DNA of 49,062 nt from an uncultured Lachnospiraceae bacterium (lineage in GTDB: Bacteria; Bacillota; Clostridia; Lachnospirales; Lachnospiraceae). Numbering within the stretch: position 1 is the first letter of the stretch; every line of letters begins with the position of its first letter. The notes below the pieces were generated by a model. That model did not search any database and was not told the origin of the DNA. It was given only the letters and a program-made list of their open reading frames with translations. The stretch is from positions 1 through 49,062 of the forward strand of contig CANQUG010000022.1 in NCBI GenBank assembly GCA_947626985.1, in the 5' to 3' direction. This document shows, piece after piece, positions 1 through 8,452 of the stretch. The translations under genes were made by a program, and so were the position numbers.

Positions 1-32
1 GATAAAAATTCAGAAGATGCGTCGTTTTTTCA

Positions 33-185
33 GGCTGTGTTTTTCGGGCTGTATTTTTCGGGCTTGTGTTTTTTGGGCTTGTATTTTTCGGGCTTGTGTT
101 TTTTGGGCTTGTATTTTTCGGGCTTGTGTTTTTTGGGACTGTGTTTTTTGGGACTGTGTTTTTTGGGACTCATGTTTTTCAGGCG
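33..185. repeat. 15-bp tandem repeat tract (minisatellite) upstream of spoVT
   Basis: About ten head-to-tail copies of a 14-15 bp unit, of which units from position 61 onward are exactly 15 bp (for example GGCTTGTGTTTTTTG and GGCTTGTATTTTTCG alternating, then GGACTGTGTTTTTTG). The two left-most copies are 14 bp. Because the period is a multiple of three, the minus strand stays open and would read Lys-Thr-Gln-Ala-Arg / Lys-Ile-Gln-Ala-Gln pentads, but no ribosome site or family match supports a gene. From 186 to 450 I see no gene; the stretch is the upstream region of spoVT. Confidence 0.9.
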
Positions 186-450
186 TTACTTTTTTTAAGT
201 CGACGCTGCTGAATTCGGCTGAATCCGGCGGGACGAAATAAAAGGGCTGCGGAAGAATAATTTTTCTCCGTTTACAAATACTATTTCCATAAATGGAAAC
301 GTAACCGGCGGATGGGCGGTGAAATGGGATGCGCGGCCGGTTGGTTTTCCATACCAATATGCGGAAAACTGCCAGCGACAGATTTTCCGCGTGAAAAGAG
401 TCCGGAAGCATCCGGAAAGGAAAATACAGCAGGAAAATGGAGGTATTTTT

Positions 451-999
451 ATGAAGGCAACAGGAATAGTGAGAAGAATAGATGATTTGGGCAGGGTAGT
501 GATTCCGAAGGAGATCCGCAGAACGCTGCGTATTAAGGAGGGCACTCCGCTGGAGATATTTACAGACAGAGAAGGAGAGGTCATTCTGAAAAAATATTCG
601 CCTATCGGAGAACTGAGTATTTTTGCCCGGGAGTATGCGGAGGCTCTGGCACAGACAACGGGACTGGTTTCCTGCATTACGGATCATGATCAGGTGGTGG
701 CGGCAGCAGGCAGCGGAAGCAAGGAATTAAACGGCAAGGAGATCAGCAGGGAGCTGGAGGAGGCTATTTCCGCGAGGGAAGGGAAATGTCTGAATGCCAA
801 TGAGAAGGGGAAGATTCCTGTGGTGGAGGACCAGAAGGAGGTTCCCTACGCTCAGACGATTCAGCCCATTATCTGTGCAGGGGACGCCATCGGGTCAGTG
901 ATTTTGATGGGAAAAAGTGAGAAAGATGTTTTCGGCGAGTCCGAGCGGAAGCTGGTGCAGACGGCGGCAGGTTTTCTGGGAAGACAAATGGAACAGTAG
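451..999 (+). CDS. spoVT: Stage V sporulation protein T (AbrB-family transcription regulator)
   Basis: A 182-residue forespore transcription regulator of the SpoVT family. Residues 1-50 (MKATGIVRRIDDLGRVVIPK onward) form the AbrB-type swapped-hairpin DNA-binding domain with the typical IPKEIRRTL and EIFTD segments. Residues about 55-180 form the GAF-like C-terminal domain. Length matches the roughly 178-residue B. subtilis protein. The start at 451 was chosen because GGAGG lies 7 bases upstream; an in-frame extension back to 319 has no ribosome site and is not conserved in type. In the family SpoVT tunes sigma-G dependent genes late in sporulation, which supports a spore-forming host. It stands alone and ends at a terminator hairpin. 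Confidence 0.95.
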   Translation: MKATGIVRRIDDLGRVVIPKEIRRTLRIKEGTPLEIFTDREGEVILKKYSPIGELSIFAREYAEALAQTTGLVSCITDHDQVVAAAGSGSKELNGKEISRELEEAISAREGKCLNANEKGKIPVVEDQKEVPYAQTIQPIICAGDAIGSVILMGKSEKDVFGESERKLVQTAAGFLGRQMEQ

Positions 1000-1029
1000 A
1001 GGATACCGGGTGGGCCGGGTCTTATGAAA

Positions 1030-1103
1030 AATGCCAGGATCAACCGTTCATTTTTTTGATGTGGTTCAGGAAAATGAGACTGTGATTCCTGGCATTATTT
1101 TTG
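1030..1103 (+). terminator. Intrinsic terminator after spoVT
   Basis: Arms AATGCCAGGA (1030-1039) and TCCTGGCATT (1087-1096) are exact complements, with a 47-base loop that can form a smaller inner hairpin, followed by ATTTTT. It sits 30 bases past the spoVT stop. Confidence 0.7.
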
Positions 1104-1140
1104 CCCGATGCCGACGGTTCTCTGTCCGGCGGGAAATCCA

Positions 1141-1175
1141 GAAGCGTCCGGTGTGGTTAAGTGAAGTGACGCTTC
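1141..1175 (-). terminator. Inverted repeat downstream of the DAHP synthase gene
   Basis: GAAGCGTC (1141-1148) pairs perfectly with GACGCTTC (1168-1175). It lies just past the 3' end of the minus-strand DAHP synthase gene. The following T-run is poor (TGGATTT on the minus strand), so a terminator role is tentative. Confidence 0.35.
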
Positions 1176-1202
1176 CGGTGCGGTGAAACGATAAATGCCG
1201 AC

Positions 1203-2234
1203 TCAGCACATTTCGGCGATCTTCATGATAAGGCGTTCCGTGTCCTCCCACCCCAGGCAGGCGTCGGTGATGGATTTGCCGGGGATAAGATTGTCGCAGA
1301 TGTCCTGGCGTCCTTCATAGAGATAGCTTTCGATCATGACGCCCTTTACCAGGGTTTTCAGTTCCGGATTGTAGTTGCGGCTGTGCATCACTTCGCTGAC
1401 GATGCGGATCTGTTCCTTATACTGCTTGCCGGAATTGGAATGGTTCACGTCCACGATGACGGCGGGATTTTTCAGGCTTCTGGCGGAATAAAGGCGGGAG
1501 AGACGGATCAGGTCCTCATAATGGTAGTTGGGGATGTTCTGGCCGTATTTGTCCACGCCGCCCCGGAGAATGGTGTGGGCCAGAGGGTTGCCGGAGGTTT
1601 CCACGTCAAAGCCCCGGTAAATAAAATGGTGGGGATGCTGGGCTGCCGTGACGGAATTCAGCATGACCTCCAGGTCTCCGCTGGTGGGGTTTTTCATTCC
1701 TACGGGGATGTCCATCCCGCTGGCTGTAAGGCGGTGCTGCTGGTTTTCCACAGACCGGGCCCCGATGGCCTCGTAGGAGAGCACATCGTCCAGATAGCTG
1801 CGGTTTTCCGGGTAGAGCATCTCGTCGGCGGCGGAAAGGCCGGTCTCCTTCATAACCCGGAGGTGGAGCTTCCGGATGGCGATGATGCCGGCCAGAAGGT
1901 CGGGAGCCTTGTCCGGCTGGGGCTGGTGAAGCATTCCCTTGTAGCCGTCCCCCGTGGTGCGGGGCTTGTTGGTGTAAACTCTGGGGATGATCATCAGCTT
2001 TTCGGAAACTTTGTCGCTGACGGTTTTCAGACGGGATACATATTCACAGACAGGATCCTCGCTGTCCGCAGAGCAGGGGCCCACAAGGACCACAAATTTA
2101 TTGGATTTTCCGGTAAAAATATCACGGATCTCCCGGTCTCTCAGTTCTTTTTCCCTGCGGATGCCGTCGGGAAGGGGATATTCCGCTTTCAGCAGTTCCG
2201 GCAGGGGGAGCTGGTGGTTGGTTTTCATGGACAT
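1203..2234 (-). CDS. aroF: 3-deoxy-7-phosphoheptulonate (DAHP) synthase, AroF/G/H class
   Basis: This 343-residue enzyme condenses phosphoenolpyruvate with erythrose 4-phosphate, the first step of the shikimate pathway to Trp, Tyr and Phe. Family blocks are clear: VGPCSADS near residue 52, PRVYTNKPRTTGDGYKG near 84, VGMKNPTSGD near 178 and VDVNHSNSGK near 262. Length is that of the E. coli-type class (about 350). The start at 2234 is preceded by GGAGG at 13 bases; a second Met two codons in is farther from it. A TATAAT-like hexamer (complement at 2316-2321) lies upstream. The exact paralogue (AroF, G or H) and its feedback inhibitor cannot be told from sequence alone. Confidence 0.93.
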   Translation of the reverse strand: MSMKTNHQLPLPELLKAEYPLPDGIRREKELRDREIRDIFTGKSNKFVVLVGPCSADSEDPVCEYVSRLKTVSDKVSEKLMIIPRVYTNKPRTTGDGYKGMLHQPQPDKAPDLLAGIIAIRKLHLRVMKETGLSAADEMLYPENRSYLDDVLSYEAIGARSVENQQHRLTASGMDIPVGMKNPTSGDLEVMLNSVTAAQHPHHFIYRGFDVETSGNPLAHTILRGGVDKYGQNIPNYHYEDLIRLSRLYSARSLKNPAVIVDVNHSNSGKQYKEQIRIVSEVMHSRNYNPELKTLVKGVMIESYLYEGRQDICDNLIPGKSITDACLGWEDTERLIMKIAEMC

Positions 2235-2333
2235 AGTCTGGTTCTTGCCTCCATTGGTAAAATACTGCCGGCAGGAATCCGCAGTCTGCGGCGGAACATG
2301 CCGGGCGCTTTTGTCATTATAGCATTTTGTATT

Positions 2334-2876
2334 TTAAAATGCCATAGAAAAATACTCCTCCAGGGTCATTCCGGTGAGGGTGAGATAGAAGGCCAGAGGC
2401 CTGGTGACGAAGCGGATGTGCCATGGTTCCCAGGGAAATCCGGTGACAGCCTCCTTATTCACGGGATAGCGGAGGATAAAGCCGTAGAGGGGAGCGTTGC
2501 GGGCCAGCCAGAGACCTTCAGGGGTCCGGGCAAAGTCCTCTGTCAGCTCCATCTGTACTTCCGGGCAGGAGACGTCCAGGGCAAGTCCGCTCTGATGCTC
2601 GCTGGTTCCGGGAGGGGCCACATAGGGGCTGCCTGTGGAGAGTTCCGCCTGGCGGGTATAGGAGCGGTAACCGGAGATGCCGCACAGGTTCAGGTTTTCA
2701 TGCCGGGCGTCCCGGATCAGAGACAGGGCGGCGAAGGCGGTTTTTTCCTCCAGGAGGCGTTTGGGGTCGCCCGGGGCGGCCTCAAAGGGAATGCCGATAT
2801 CCACGAGACCCTGGGGGACATGGTCCGGAGGGAGGGGATGCTCCCGGTTGATGAGAATGGTGTAGGGATTTTTCAT
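2334..2876 (-). CDS. D-alanyl-D-alanine carboxypeptidase family protein (VanY / peptidase M15B)
   Basis: A 180-residue zinc peptidase of the VanY group, which trims the terminal D-Ala from peptidoglycan stems. The metal and substrate motifs are visible: SGYRSY near residue 69, SEHQSGLALDVS near 92 (His and Asp ligands) and PWEPWHIRFV near 149 (catalytic region and the last His). There is no signal peptide or membrane segment at the start (MKNPYTILINREHPLPPDHV), which is unusual for an enzyme that should act outside the cell, but short leaderless members exist in clostridia. Start supported by GAGGAGG 6-8 bases upstream. It lies 99 bp upstream of the DAHP synthase gene on the same strand, with no functional link evident. 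Confidence 0.88.
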   Translation of the reverse strand: MKNPYTILINREHPLPPDHVPQGLVDIGIPFEAAPGDPKRLLEEKTAFAALSLIRDARHENLNLCGISGYRSYTRQAELSTGSPYVAPPGTSEHQSGLALDVSCPEVQMELTEDFARTPEGLWLARNAPLYGFILRYPVNKEAVTGFPWEPWHIRFVTRPLAFYLTLTGMTLEEYFSMAF

Positions 2877-3013
2877 GGGAACTTCCTCCTCAAGCTGCGG
2901 GGACCGGTCCTGTTTTTACGATTCCCATGTCGGAAGCCTTTCCGGCAGCAGGACTTTTGACGGTCGATCCTATCATGTCATATGTCTATGAGAGGAGGAG
3001 GAAAAATATTCCC

Positions 3014-3057
3014 AATAAAAACAGACCGCCGCAAAATGAAAAAAGGTTTTGCGGCGG
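3014..3057 (-). terminator. Intrinsic terminator after pncB
   Basis: An 11-bp perfect stem, CCGCCGCAAAA (3026-3036) with TTTTGCGGCGG (3047-3057), lies 17 bases past the pncB stop. On the minus strand it is followed by CTGTTTTTATT. Confidence 0.88.
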
Positions 3058-3073
3058 CCTGCGGATGATGCTA

Positions 3074-4540
3074 TTATTCGTCCAGAGCTTTTTCGCTCAT
3101 TTCTTCCAGAAGCTCTTTTTTCAGGTCGTAAAGCTTCTGGGAGAGGTCCACGTATACTTTATTGGGGTTCACCAGACGGCGGGATTCATCCCAGAGGGTG
3201 TTCTGTTCCTTCTGGCAGAAGGCTCTCAGCTCCATCACGGAAGGAGAGTCGTATACTCTGCGGCCCTCTTTGATGACGGGGATGAGAAGCTCACGGAGCT
3301 CGTAGGTTCCGCCCAGAACCTTCGTTTTTTTCCAGGTATCCACCGGGTCGAAGATGATCATGGTTTCTTCCGGGTCAAAGCGCTCGTCCGCCAGGCAGAT
3401 CAGGTCCGCCTTGATTTTTCCGGTGGATTTGCTGTAGATGCGGTACACGGTTTTATTCCCGGGGTTGGTGACCTTTTCCGTATTTTCGGAAAGTTTGATC
3501 TTGGGAACAAAGGTATTGCTGCCGGCGTCCTTCACGGCGGCCAGCTTGTATACGCCTCCGAAGGCGGGATTGTCCTTGGAGGTGATGAGGTTCGTTCCCA
3601 CGCCCCAGGAGTTGATCCGGGCGTCCTGGGCCTTCAGGCTGTCGATCAGGTATTCGTCCAGATCGCTGGAAGCGGCGATGGTGGCGTCGTCGAAGCCTGC
3701 GGCAGCCAGCATTTTGTAAGCCTCCTTGGAGAGGTAGGCCAGGTCGCCGCTGTCGATACGGATACCGTATTTCGTGAGGGGAACGCCTTCCTCCCGCATT
3801 TCCTCAAATACGCGGATAGCGTTGGGAACGCCGGATTTCAGCACGTCGTAGGTGTCCACCAGGAGGGTGCAGGAATTCGGGTACATTTTCGCGTAGGTTT
3901 TAAAGGCGGTGTACTCATCCGGAAAGCTCATGATCCAGCTGTGGGCGTGGGTGCCCAGAACGGGAACCTGGAACATCTGGCCGGTGAGGACGTTGGAGGT
4001 GCCGATGCAGCCGCCGATCACAGCCGCTCTGGCGCCGAAGATGCCTGCGTCCGGTCCCTGTGCCCGGCGGAGACCGAATTCCATCACGCCGTCCCCTCTG
4101 GCCGCGTAGCAGACGCGGGCCGCTTTGGTGGCGATCAGACTCTGATGGTTGATGATGTTCAGGATGGCCGTTTCCACAAGCTGTGCCTCCATGATGGGGG
4201 CCACAACCTTTACCAGAGGCTCTCTGGGGAAGACGACGGTTCCTTCCGGGATGGCGTATATGTCGCCGGTAAAATGGAAGGTGCCCAGATATTCCAGAAA
4301 ATCTTCGTCAAAGATGTTAAGGCTGCGGAGATATTCCACGTCCTCCGGGGTAAAGCGGAGGTTTTCGATGTATTCGATCATCTGCTCCAGCCCGGCTGTG
4401 ATGGCAAAGCTGCCGCCGCAGGGATTGGTGCGGTAGAACATGTCGAAGATCACTGTCTGGTTGGTGGGGTTCTTAAAATAACCCTGCATCATGGTCAATT
4501 CATATAAATCGGTGAGCAGGGTAAGGTTATTTGCTCGCAT
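3074..4540 (-). CDS. pncB: Nicotinate phosphoribosyltransferase
   Basis: A 488-residue enzyme that joins nicotinate to PRPP in the Preiss-Handler route to NAD. Family signatures include LLTDLYELTMMQGYF at residues 8-22, the ARAAVIGGCIGTSN segment near 190, GTHAHSW near 217 (active-site His), and RIDSGDLAYLSKEAYK near 290. Length is typical of the clostridial type. AAGGAG sits 8-10 bases before the ATG. It is transcribed alone: its own terminator follows and a divergent intergenic region precedes it. Confidence 0.95.
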   Translation of the reverse strand: MRANNLTLLTDLYELTMMQGYFKNPTNQTVIFDMFYRTNPCGGSFAITAGLEQMIEYIENLRFTPEDVEYLRSLNIFDEDFLEYLGTFHFTGDIYAIPEGTVVFPREPLVKVVAPIMEAQLVETAILNIINHQSLIATKAARVCYAARGDGVMEFGLRRAQGPDAGIFGARAAVIGGCIGTSNVLTGQMFQVPVLGTHAHSWIMSFPDEYTAFKTYAKMYPNSCTLLVDTYDVLKSGVPNAIRVFEEMREEGVPLTKYGIRIDSGDLAYLSKEAYKMLAAAGFDDATIAASSDLDEYLIDSLKAQDARINSWGVGTNLITSKDNPAFGGVYKLAAVKDAGSNTFVPKIKLSENTEKVTNPGNKTVYRIYSKSTGKIKADLICLADERFDPEETMIIFDPVDTWKKTKVLGGTYELRELLIPVIKEGRRVYDSPSVMELRAFCQKEQNTLWDESRRLVNPNKVYVDLSQKLYDLKKELLEEMSEKALDE

Positions 4541-4700
4541 TGCGTTTTTTCTCCTTTGAAATATTGCCCGGTACTTTGTCCGTAAAAATTTTTAACATTA
4601 TAACATAATTTTTGTATATGGGGCTAAAAATATTAGAAAAAATAAAAAAAATCCCGGGAATTCCGGGAGTCCGAGAAAGAACGGGATGCTCCCGAAGGAA

Positions 4701-4868
4701 AATCCAGGAGGAGAGAAGGGAAAGCCTGGAGGAACGAGGAGAAACCCAGGAAGAACAGAGGGAAGGCAGGAAGGAACGAAGAGGAATCCAGGAAGAACAG
4801 AGGAAAAGCCTGGAGGAACGAGGAGAAAACCAGAAAGAACAGAGGAAAAGCCGGAAAGAAAGGGAAAC
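4701..4868. repeat. 21-bp tandem repeat tract (8 units) between pncB and the GH2 gene
   Basis: Eight consecutive 21-bp purine-rich units starting at 4701, 4722, 4743, 4764, 4785, 4806, 4827 and 4848. Units 2 and 6 are identical; others differ at a few positions. Since 21 is a multiple of three, the plus strand stays open from 4612 to 4884 and would give charged heptads such as SLEERGE and IQEEQRK, a coiled-coil-like pattern. There is no convincing ribosome site before that frame, so I annotate the DNA repeat and not a protein. The rest of 4541-5183 holds only the promoter and leader described separately. Confidence 0.92.
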
Positions 4869-4874
4869 CGGGGG

Positions 4875-4903
4875 TTGCGCATAAAGATGCGAAGTATTAT
4901 AAT
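4875..4903 (+). promoter_or_regulatory. Candidate sigma-A promoter for the GH2 gene
   Basis: TTGCGC (4875-4880), a 17-base spacer and TATAAT (4898-4903). It begins seven bases after the 21-bp repeat tract ends. If used, it gives a leader of about 275 bases before the GH2 start, in which CAGTGC (5094) and GCACTG (5141) can pair shortly before a run of T at 5156-5163. Confidence 0.55.
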
Positions 4904-5183
4904 AAGTGAAAATCAGATAAATCATGTTCTGTATCCATGATTTTCCGATTTCATGGGGAACCATATGTCAATATTATGATAATCGGATATTTTGGAAGAA
5001 CATGTGAATCGACGGTGGAAGGTCTGTTTTTATTATTGGCTGTGCAGACGAAAGTTTTTGATGAGCGGATTCCATCGCTGACTGATGACAACGCAGTGCT
5101 GACGCGGACAGCGGGTGCTGATTACTCGATGATTCATGCGGCACTGTACTGGATTGTTTTTTTAAAAGGCTGGGAGGGTTTTT

Positions 5184-6950
5184 ATGAAATCGTATCGTAA
5201 GGATTATCCGAGACCGCAGATGGTGAGAGATAACTGGGTTAATCTTAACGGAAAATGGGATTTTGCTTTTGATGATTCCGATGAGGGGGAAACGCTGGGA
5301 TGGGGCGAAGGCTTCCACGGGGAAAGAGAAATCCTGGTGCCCTTTACTTATGAGACGGAAAAAAGCGGGATCGGGGATGAAAAAAGACATGATGTTGTGT
5401 GGTATCAGCGGTTTGCAGAGCTGGACAAGCTGCCGGGGAAGCGGATCCTGCTTCATTTTGAGGGCTGTGATTTTGTCACCGGAGTGTGGGTGAACGGAAA
5501 ATATCAGGGAGAGCACCGCGGCGGATACGCCAGATTCTCCTTTGACATTACGGACGCCGCAGTGACGGGACAGAACCGGATCGTGGTGAGGGCGGAGGAT
5601 TCCTTCAGTCAGGAGCAGCCCCGGGGAAAACAGCGCTGGGCGGACTATAATTTCGGCTGCTGGTATGTGCAGGCCACCGGAATCTGGAAGACCGTGTGGC
5701 TGGAGACGGTTCCGGAGATTTCTCTGAAAAATCTGAAGATTACCCCCAGACTGGAGACGGCGGACGTGTCGGTTCTGGCCGGAATCCGGGGGCAGAGCGG
5801 GAAGGCGGAGAGAGATATCCTGCTGGAGGCAGAGGTTTCCTTCCAGGGACATTTTATCGGCCATGCTTCGGTTCCTGTGCGGAACGGACATACAGAGTGT
5901 GTGGTTTCTCTGTACCGGGATGATGAGTACGAGTGGGGGCTTCACACCTGGACTCCGGAGAAGCCGGAGCTGTATGATCTGCGGCTGCGTCTGACGGTGG
6001 ACGGCGTTGTGACGGATGAGGTGTTTTCCTATTTCGGGATGCGGGAGATCCGCATCGATAACGGGAAGATCCTGCTGAACGGGGAGCCTTTGTATCAGAG
6101 GCTGATTCTGGATCAGGGCTACTGGAAGGAGTCGGGGATCACTCCTCCTGATGAGGAGGCTCTTGTGCGGGACATCGACAGGATTCATCAGCTGGGCTTT
6201 AACGGCCTGCGCAAGCATATGAAGATTGAGGACGAGAGGTTTCTGTACTGGTGCGACGTGAAGGGCATGCTGGTGTGGAGCGAGATGGCCGCAGCCTATC
6301 GGTACAGCGATGATGCGGTTCAGGAGTTTACACAGGAGTGGATGGAAATCCTCCGGCAGAATTATAATCATCCCTGTATCATCACCTGGACGCCCTTTAA
6401 TGAATCCTGGGGCATTCCTCATGTGAAGATCAGCCGTACGCAGCAGCATTTCACAGAGGCCATTTATCATCTGACCAAAAGCTTTGATCCCATGAGGCCT
6501 GTGATCGTGAATGACGGCTGGGAGCATACGGTTTCGGATATCGTCACTCTTCATGATTACGAGGAGGACGGGGATGTTTTCCTGGAGAGATATCTGGAGC
6601 AGAAGGACGAGCTGCTCAGCGGCAGGATGTACCATAATCAGTCCCGGGCCGTTATGGCGGACGGGTTCGCTTATCGGGGGCAGCCCATTATTATCAGCGA
6701 GTACGGCGGGATTGCCTTTGCCCAGAGGGCTGAGAACGAATGGGGCTACGGGAATGCGGTGAAGAGCGAGGAGGAATTTCTGGCGCGGTATGAGAAGATT
6801 ACCACTGCCATTCAGAAGCTGCCTTATGCTGTGGGGTTCTGCTATACCCAGGTGTCGGATGTGCAGCAGGAGGTAAACGGGCTGATGACGGCGGAGAGGG
6901 AATTTAAGGTTTCGCCGGAGGCGATTGCGGAGATCAACAGAAGGAGATAA
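5184..6950 (+). CDS. Glycoside hydrolase family 2 protein (beta-galactosidase/beta-glucuronidase-like)
   Basis: A 588-residue GH2 enzyme with the usual order: jelly-roll sugar-binding domain (about 1-170, with WVNGKYQGEHRGGYARFSFD), an immunoglobulin-like domain (about 180-275), and a TIM barrel (about 290-588). The acid/base Glu is E407 in FNESWG and the nucleophile is E506 in IISEYGG. No signal peptide, so the substrate is likely imported oligosaccharide or glycoside. GGGAGG lies just before the ATG. It is shorter than LacZ (about 1000 residues) and closest in form to the short clostridial GH2 enzymes; beta-galactosidase versus glucuronidase cannot be settled here. No transporter adjoins it. 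Confidence 0.9.
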   Translation: MKSYRKDYPRPQMVRDNWVNLNGKWDFAFDDSDEGETLGWGEGFHGEREILVPFTYETEKSGIGDEKRHDVVWYQRFAELDKLPGKRILLHFEGCDFVTGVWVNGKYQGEHRGGYARFSFDITDAAVTGQNRIVVRAEDSFSQEQPRGKQRWADYNFGCWYVQATGIWKTVWLETVPEISLKNLKITPRLETADVSVLAGIRGQSGKAERDILLEAEVSFQGHFIGHASVPVRNGHTECVVSLYRDDEYEWGLHTWTPEKPELYDLRLRLTVDGVVTDEVFSYFGMREIRIDNGKILLNGEPLYQRLILDQGYWKESGITPPDEEALVRDIDRIHQLGFNGLRKHMKIEDERFLYWCDVKGMLVWSEMAAAYRYSDDAVQEFTQEWMEILRQNYNHPCIITWTPFNESWGIPHVKISRTQQHFTEAIYHLTKSFDPMRPVIVNDGWEHTVSDIVTLHDYEEDGDVFLERYLEQKDELLSGRMYHNQSRAVMADGFAYRGQPIIISEYGGIAFAQRAENEWGYGNAVKSEEEFLARYEKITTAIQKLPYAVGFCYTQVSDVQQEVNGLMTAEREFKVSPEAIAEINRRR

Positions 6951-7006
6951 AATTTGCCGGCGCAGGGCTTTAAAAGCGGGGAAAAGCGGGGCCGGACATA
7001 AAAAGC

Positions 7007-7108
7007 GGGCTGTCGTTAAATGCTGACCGGACACAGTATATGGATGGGTTTTATAAATAATCCTTTCTGTACTGTGGGGTCATGAAATTTAACGGCAGCC
7101 CTTTTTTT
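7007..7108 (+). terminator. Long imperfect inverted repeat acting as terminator after the GH2 gene
   Basis: Outer arms 7007-7021 and 7087-7101 match at 14 of 15 positions. Inside them TGACC (7024-7028) pairs with GGTCA (7079-7083) and CACAGTA (7032-7038) with TACTGTG (7070-7076), giving an almost continuous hairpin with arms over 30 bases long. A run of seven T (7102-7108) follows, so it should stop transcription from GH2. The arms are longer than a normal terminator needs. Confidence 0.8.
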
Positions 7109-7182
7109 ATACGTCCTTGCAGAGAAACCTTTCTTCCGGATGTGTCCCTGTTGGCATCATGATTTCTCTATGAACGGACAGA

Positions 7183-8370
7183 TTAAAGTCCGTACTCCTG
7201 GGCCAGCTTTTTAAATTCCGGCAGTGAATTGATGATGGTGCTGTAGGAAACACAGTAGGCCAGTCTTACGTATCCCGGGCAGGCGAAGGAGCTTCCCGGA
7301 ACCATCAGGATGTTGTATTTCTTTCCGGCATTGCAGAATTCCTTTTCATCCGGAACCGGGGATTTTACGAAGAGGTAAAATGCTCCCTGGGGCTTGATGC
7401 ACTCGAAGCCGCATTCCTTCAGTCCGTTATAAAGGGCGATGCGGTTTTTGTCGTAGGCGGCCACGTCCACCTCTGCGTCCACGCATTTGGCAATGACCTT
7501 CTGGATGAGGGAGGGGGCGTTTACGCTTCCAAGAACACGGTTGGCGATGGTGGCGGCGGTAATCACTTCCTCGCTGCCGTCCAGCTCGTCCGGGATCACC
7601 AGATAGCCGATACGCTCTCCGGGAAGGGAGAGGGACTTGCTGTAGGAGTAGCCTACCACAGTGTTTTTATAATATTTCGTAAGATAGGGAACCACCACGC
7701 CGTCGTAGGCCAGCTCACGGTAGGGCTCGTCGGAGATCAGGTAGATGACGCTGCCGAATTCCTGCTGTTTCTTTTCCAGGATGGCGGCCAGCTTTTTGAT
7801 GGTTTCCTCCGAGTATACCACGCCGGTGGGATTGTGGGGAGTGTTGACGATCACGGCTCTGGTATTGGCGGTGATCTTCTGCTCCAGTTCCACGAGGTTG
7901 GGCTGGAAGGTGGAGGTATCCGGAGAGATTTCTACCAGCTTGCCGTCATAATTTCTTACATAGGCGCTGTACTCCAGAAAATAGGGGGCGAATACCACTA
8001 CTTCCTCGCCGGGGTTCAGGATCGTCTTCAGGATGACGTTCAGTCCGCTGGCGGCACCGACGGTCATGATCAGGTTTTTCGCCGCGAAGGAGGTGCCGAA
8101 GCGGCGGTTCAGGGATTCCGCGATGGTCTGGCGCACGTCCTCGAAGCCGGCGTTGCTCATGTAGCCGTGAAGAACCGTGGGTTCCTCCTCGTTCACCAGC
8201 TGGATGATGGCCTGGCGTACGCAGTCCGGAGCGGGAACGCTGGGATTTCCCAGACTGAAGTCGTATACCTTGTCCGGTCCGTAGATGGCGCGGAGGCGGT
8301 TGCCCTCCTCGAACATCATGCGGACGGCGGAGTTATTCTGTACGAAGGGTTTCATTTTTTCTGATATCAT
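7183..8370 (-). CDS. PLP-dependent aminotransferase, class I/II (likely aromatic amino acid transaminase)
   Basis: A 395-residue fold-type I aminotransferase. Visible motifs: FSLGNPSVP near residue 39, NTPHNPTGVVY near 175, SDEPYRELAYDG near 208 and the PLP lysine in SYSKSLSLPGERIGY near 240. Start supported by GGGAGG 10 bases upstream. It lies 82 bp downstream of iorB on the same strand, which suggests it supplies the aryl-pyruvates (from Trp, Phe or Tyr) that IorAB oxidises. The family itself does not fix substrate, so the aromatic assignment is an inference from context; aspartate or alanine specificity remains possible. Confidence 0.9.
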   Translation of the reverse strand: MISEKMKPFVQNNSAVRMMFEEGNRLRAIYGPDKVYDFSLGNPSVPAPDCVRQAIIQLVNEEEPTVLHGYMSNAGFEDVRQTIAESLNRRFGTSFAAKNLIMTVGAASGLNVILKTILNPGEEVVVFAPYFLEYSAYVRNYDGKLVEISPDTSTFQPNLVELEQKITANTRAVIVNTPHNPTGVVYSEETIKKLAAILEKKQQEFGSVIYLISDEPYRELAYDGVVVPYLTKYYKNTVVGYSYSKSLSLPGERIGYLVIPDELDGSEEVITAATIANRVLGSVNAPSLIQKVIAKCVDAEVDVAAYDKNRIALYNGLKECGFECIKPQGAFYLFVKSPVPDEKEFCNAGKKYNILMVPGSSFACPGYVRLAYCVSYSTIINSLPEFKKLAQEYGL

Positions 8371-8452
8371 AGTCAGGTTTCCTCCCTGTTTGGTTAAGTG
8401 TTTTTTCTTTGAACATTATTCTGAATGCCGTTCCGGCTGCAGAATCCTGTGA

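Noticed and set aside
2927-4507. A 526-codon open frame antisense to pncB
   Set aside because: Shadow of pncB codon bias; Gly/Val/His-rich, no ribosome site and no recognisable domain.
4612-4884. 90-codon frame with charged heptads
   Set aside because: No ribosome site and entirely made of the 21-bp repeat; kept as a repeat with a note.
4974-7034. A 686-codon open frame antisense to the GH2 gene
   Set aside because: It mirrors the codon bias of GH2, has no ribosome site, and its translation is Pro/Leu/His-rich with no family features.
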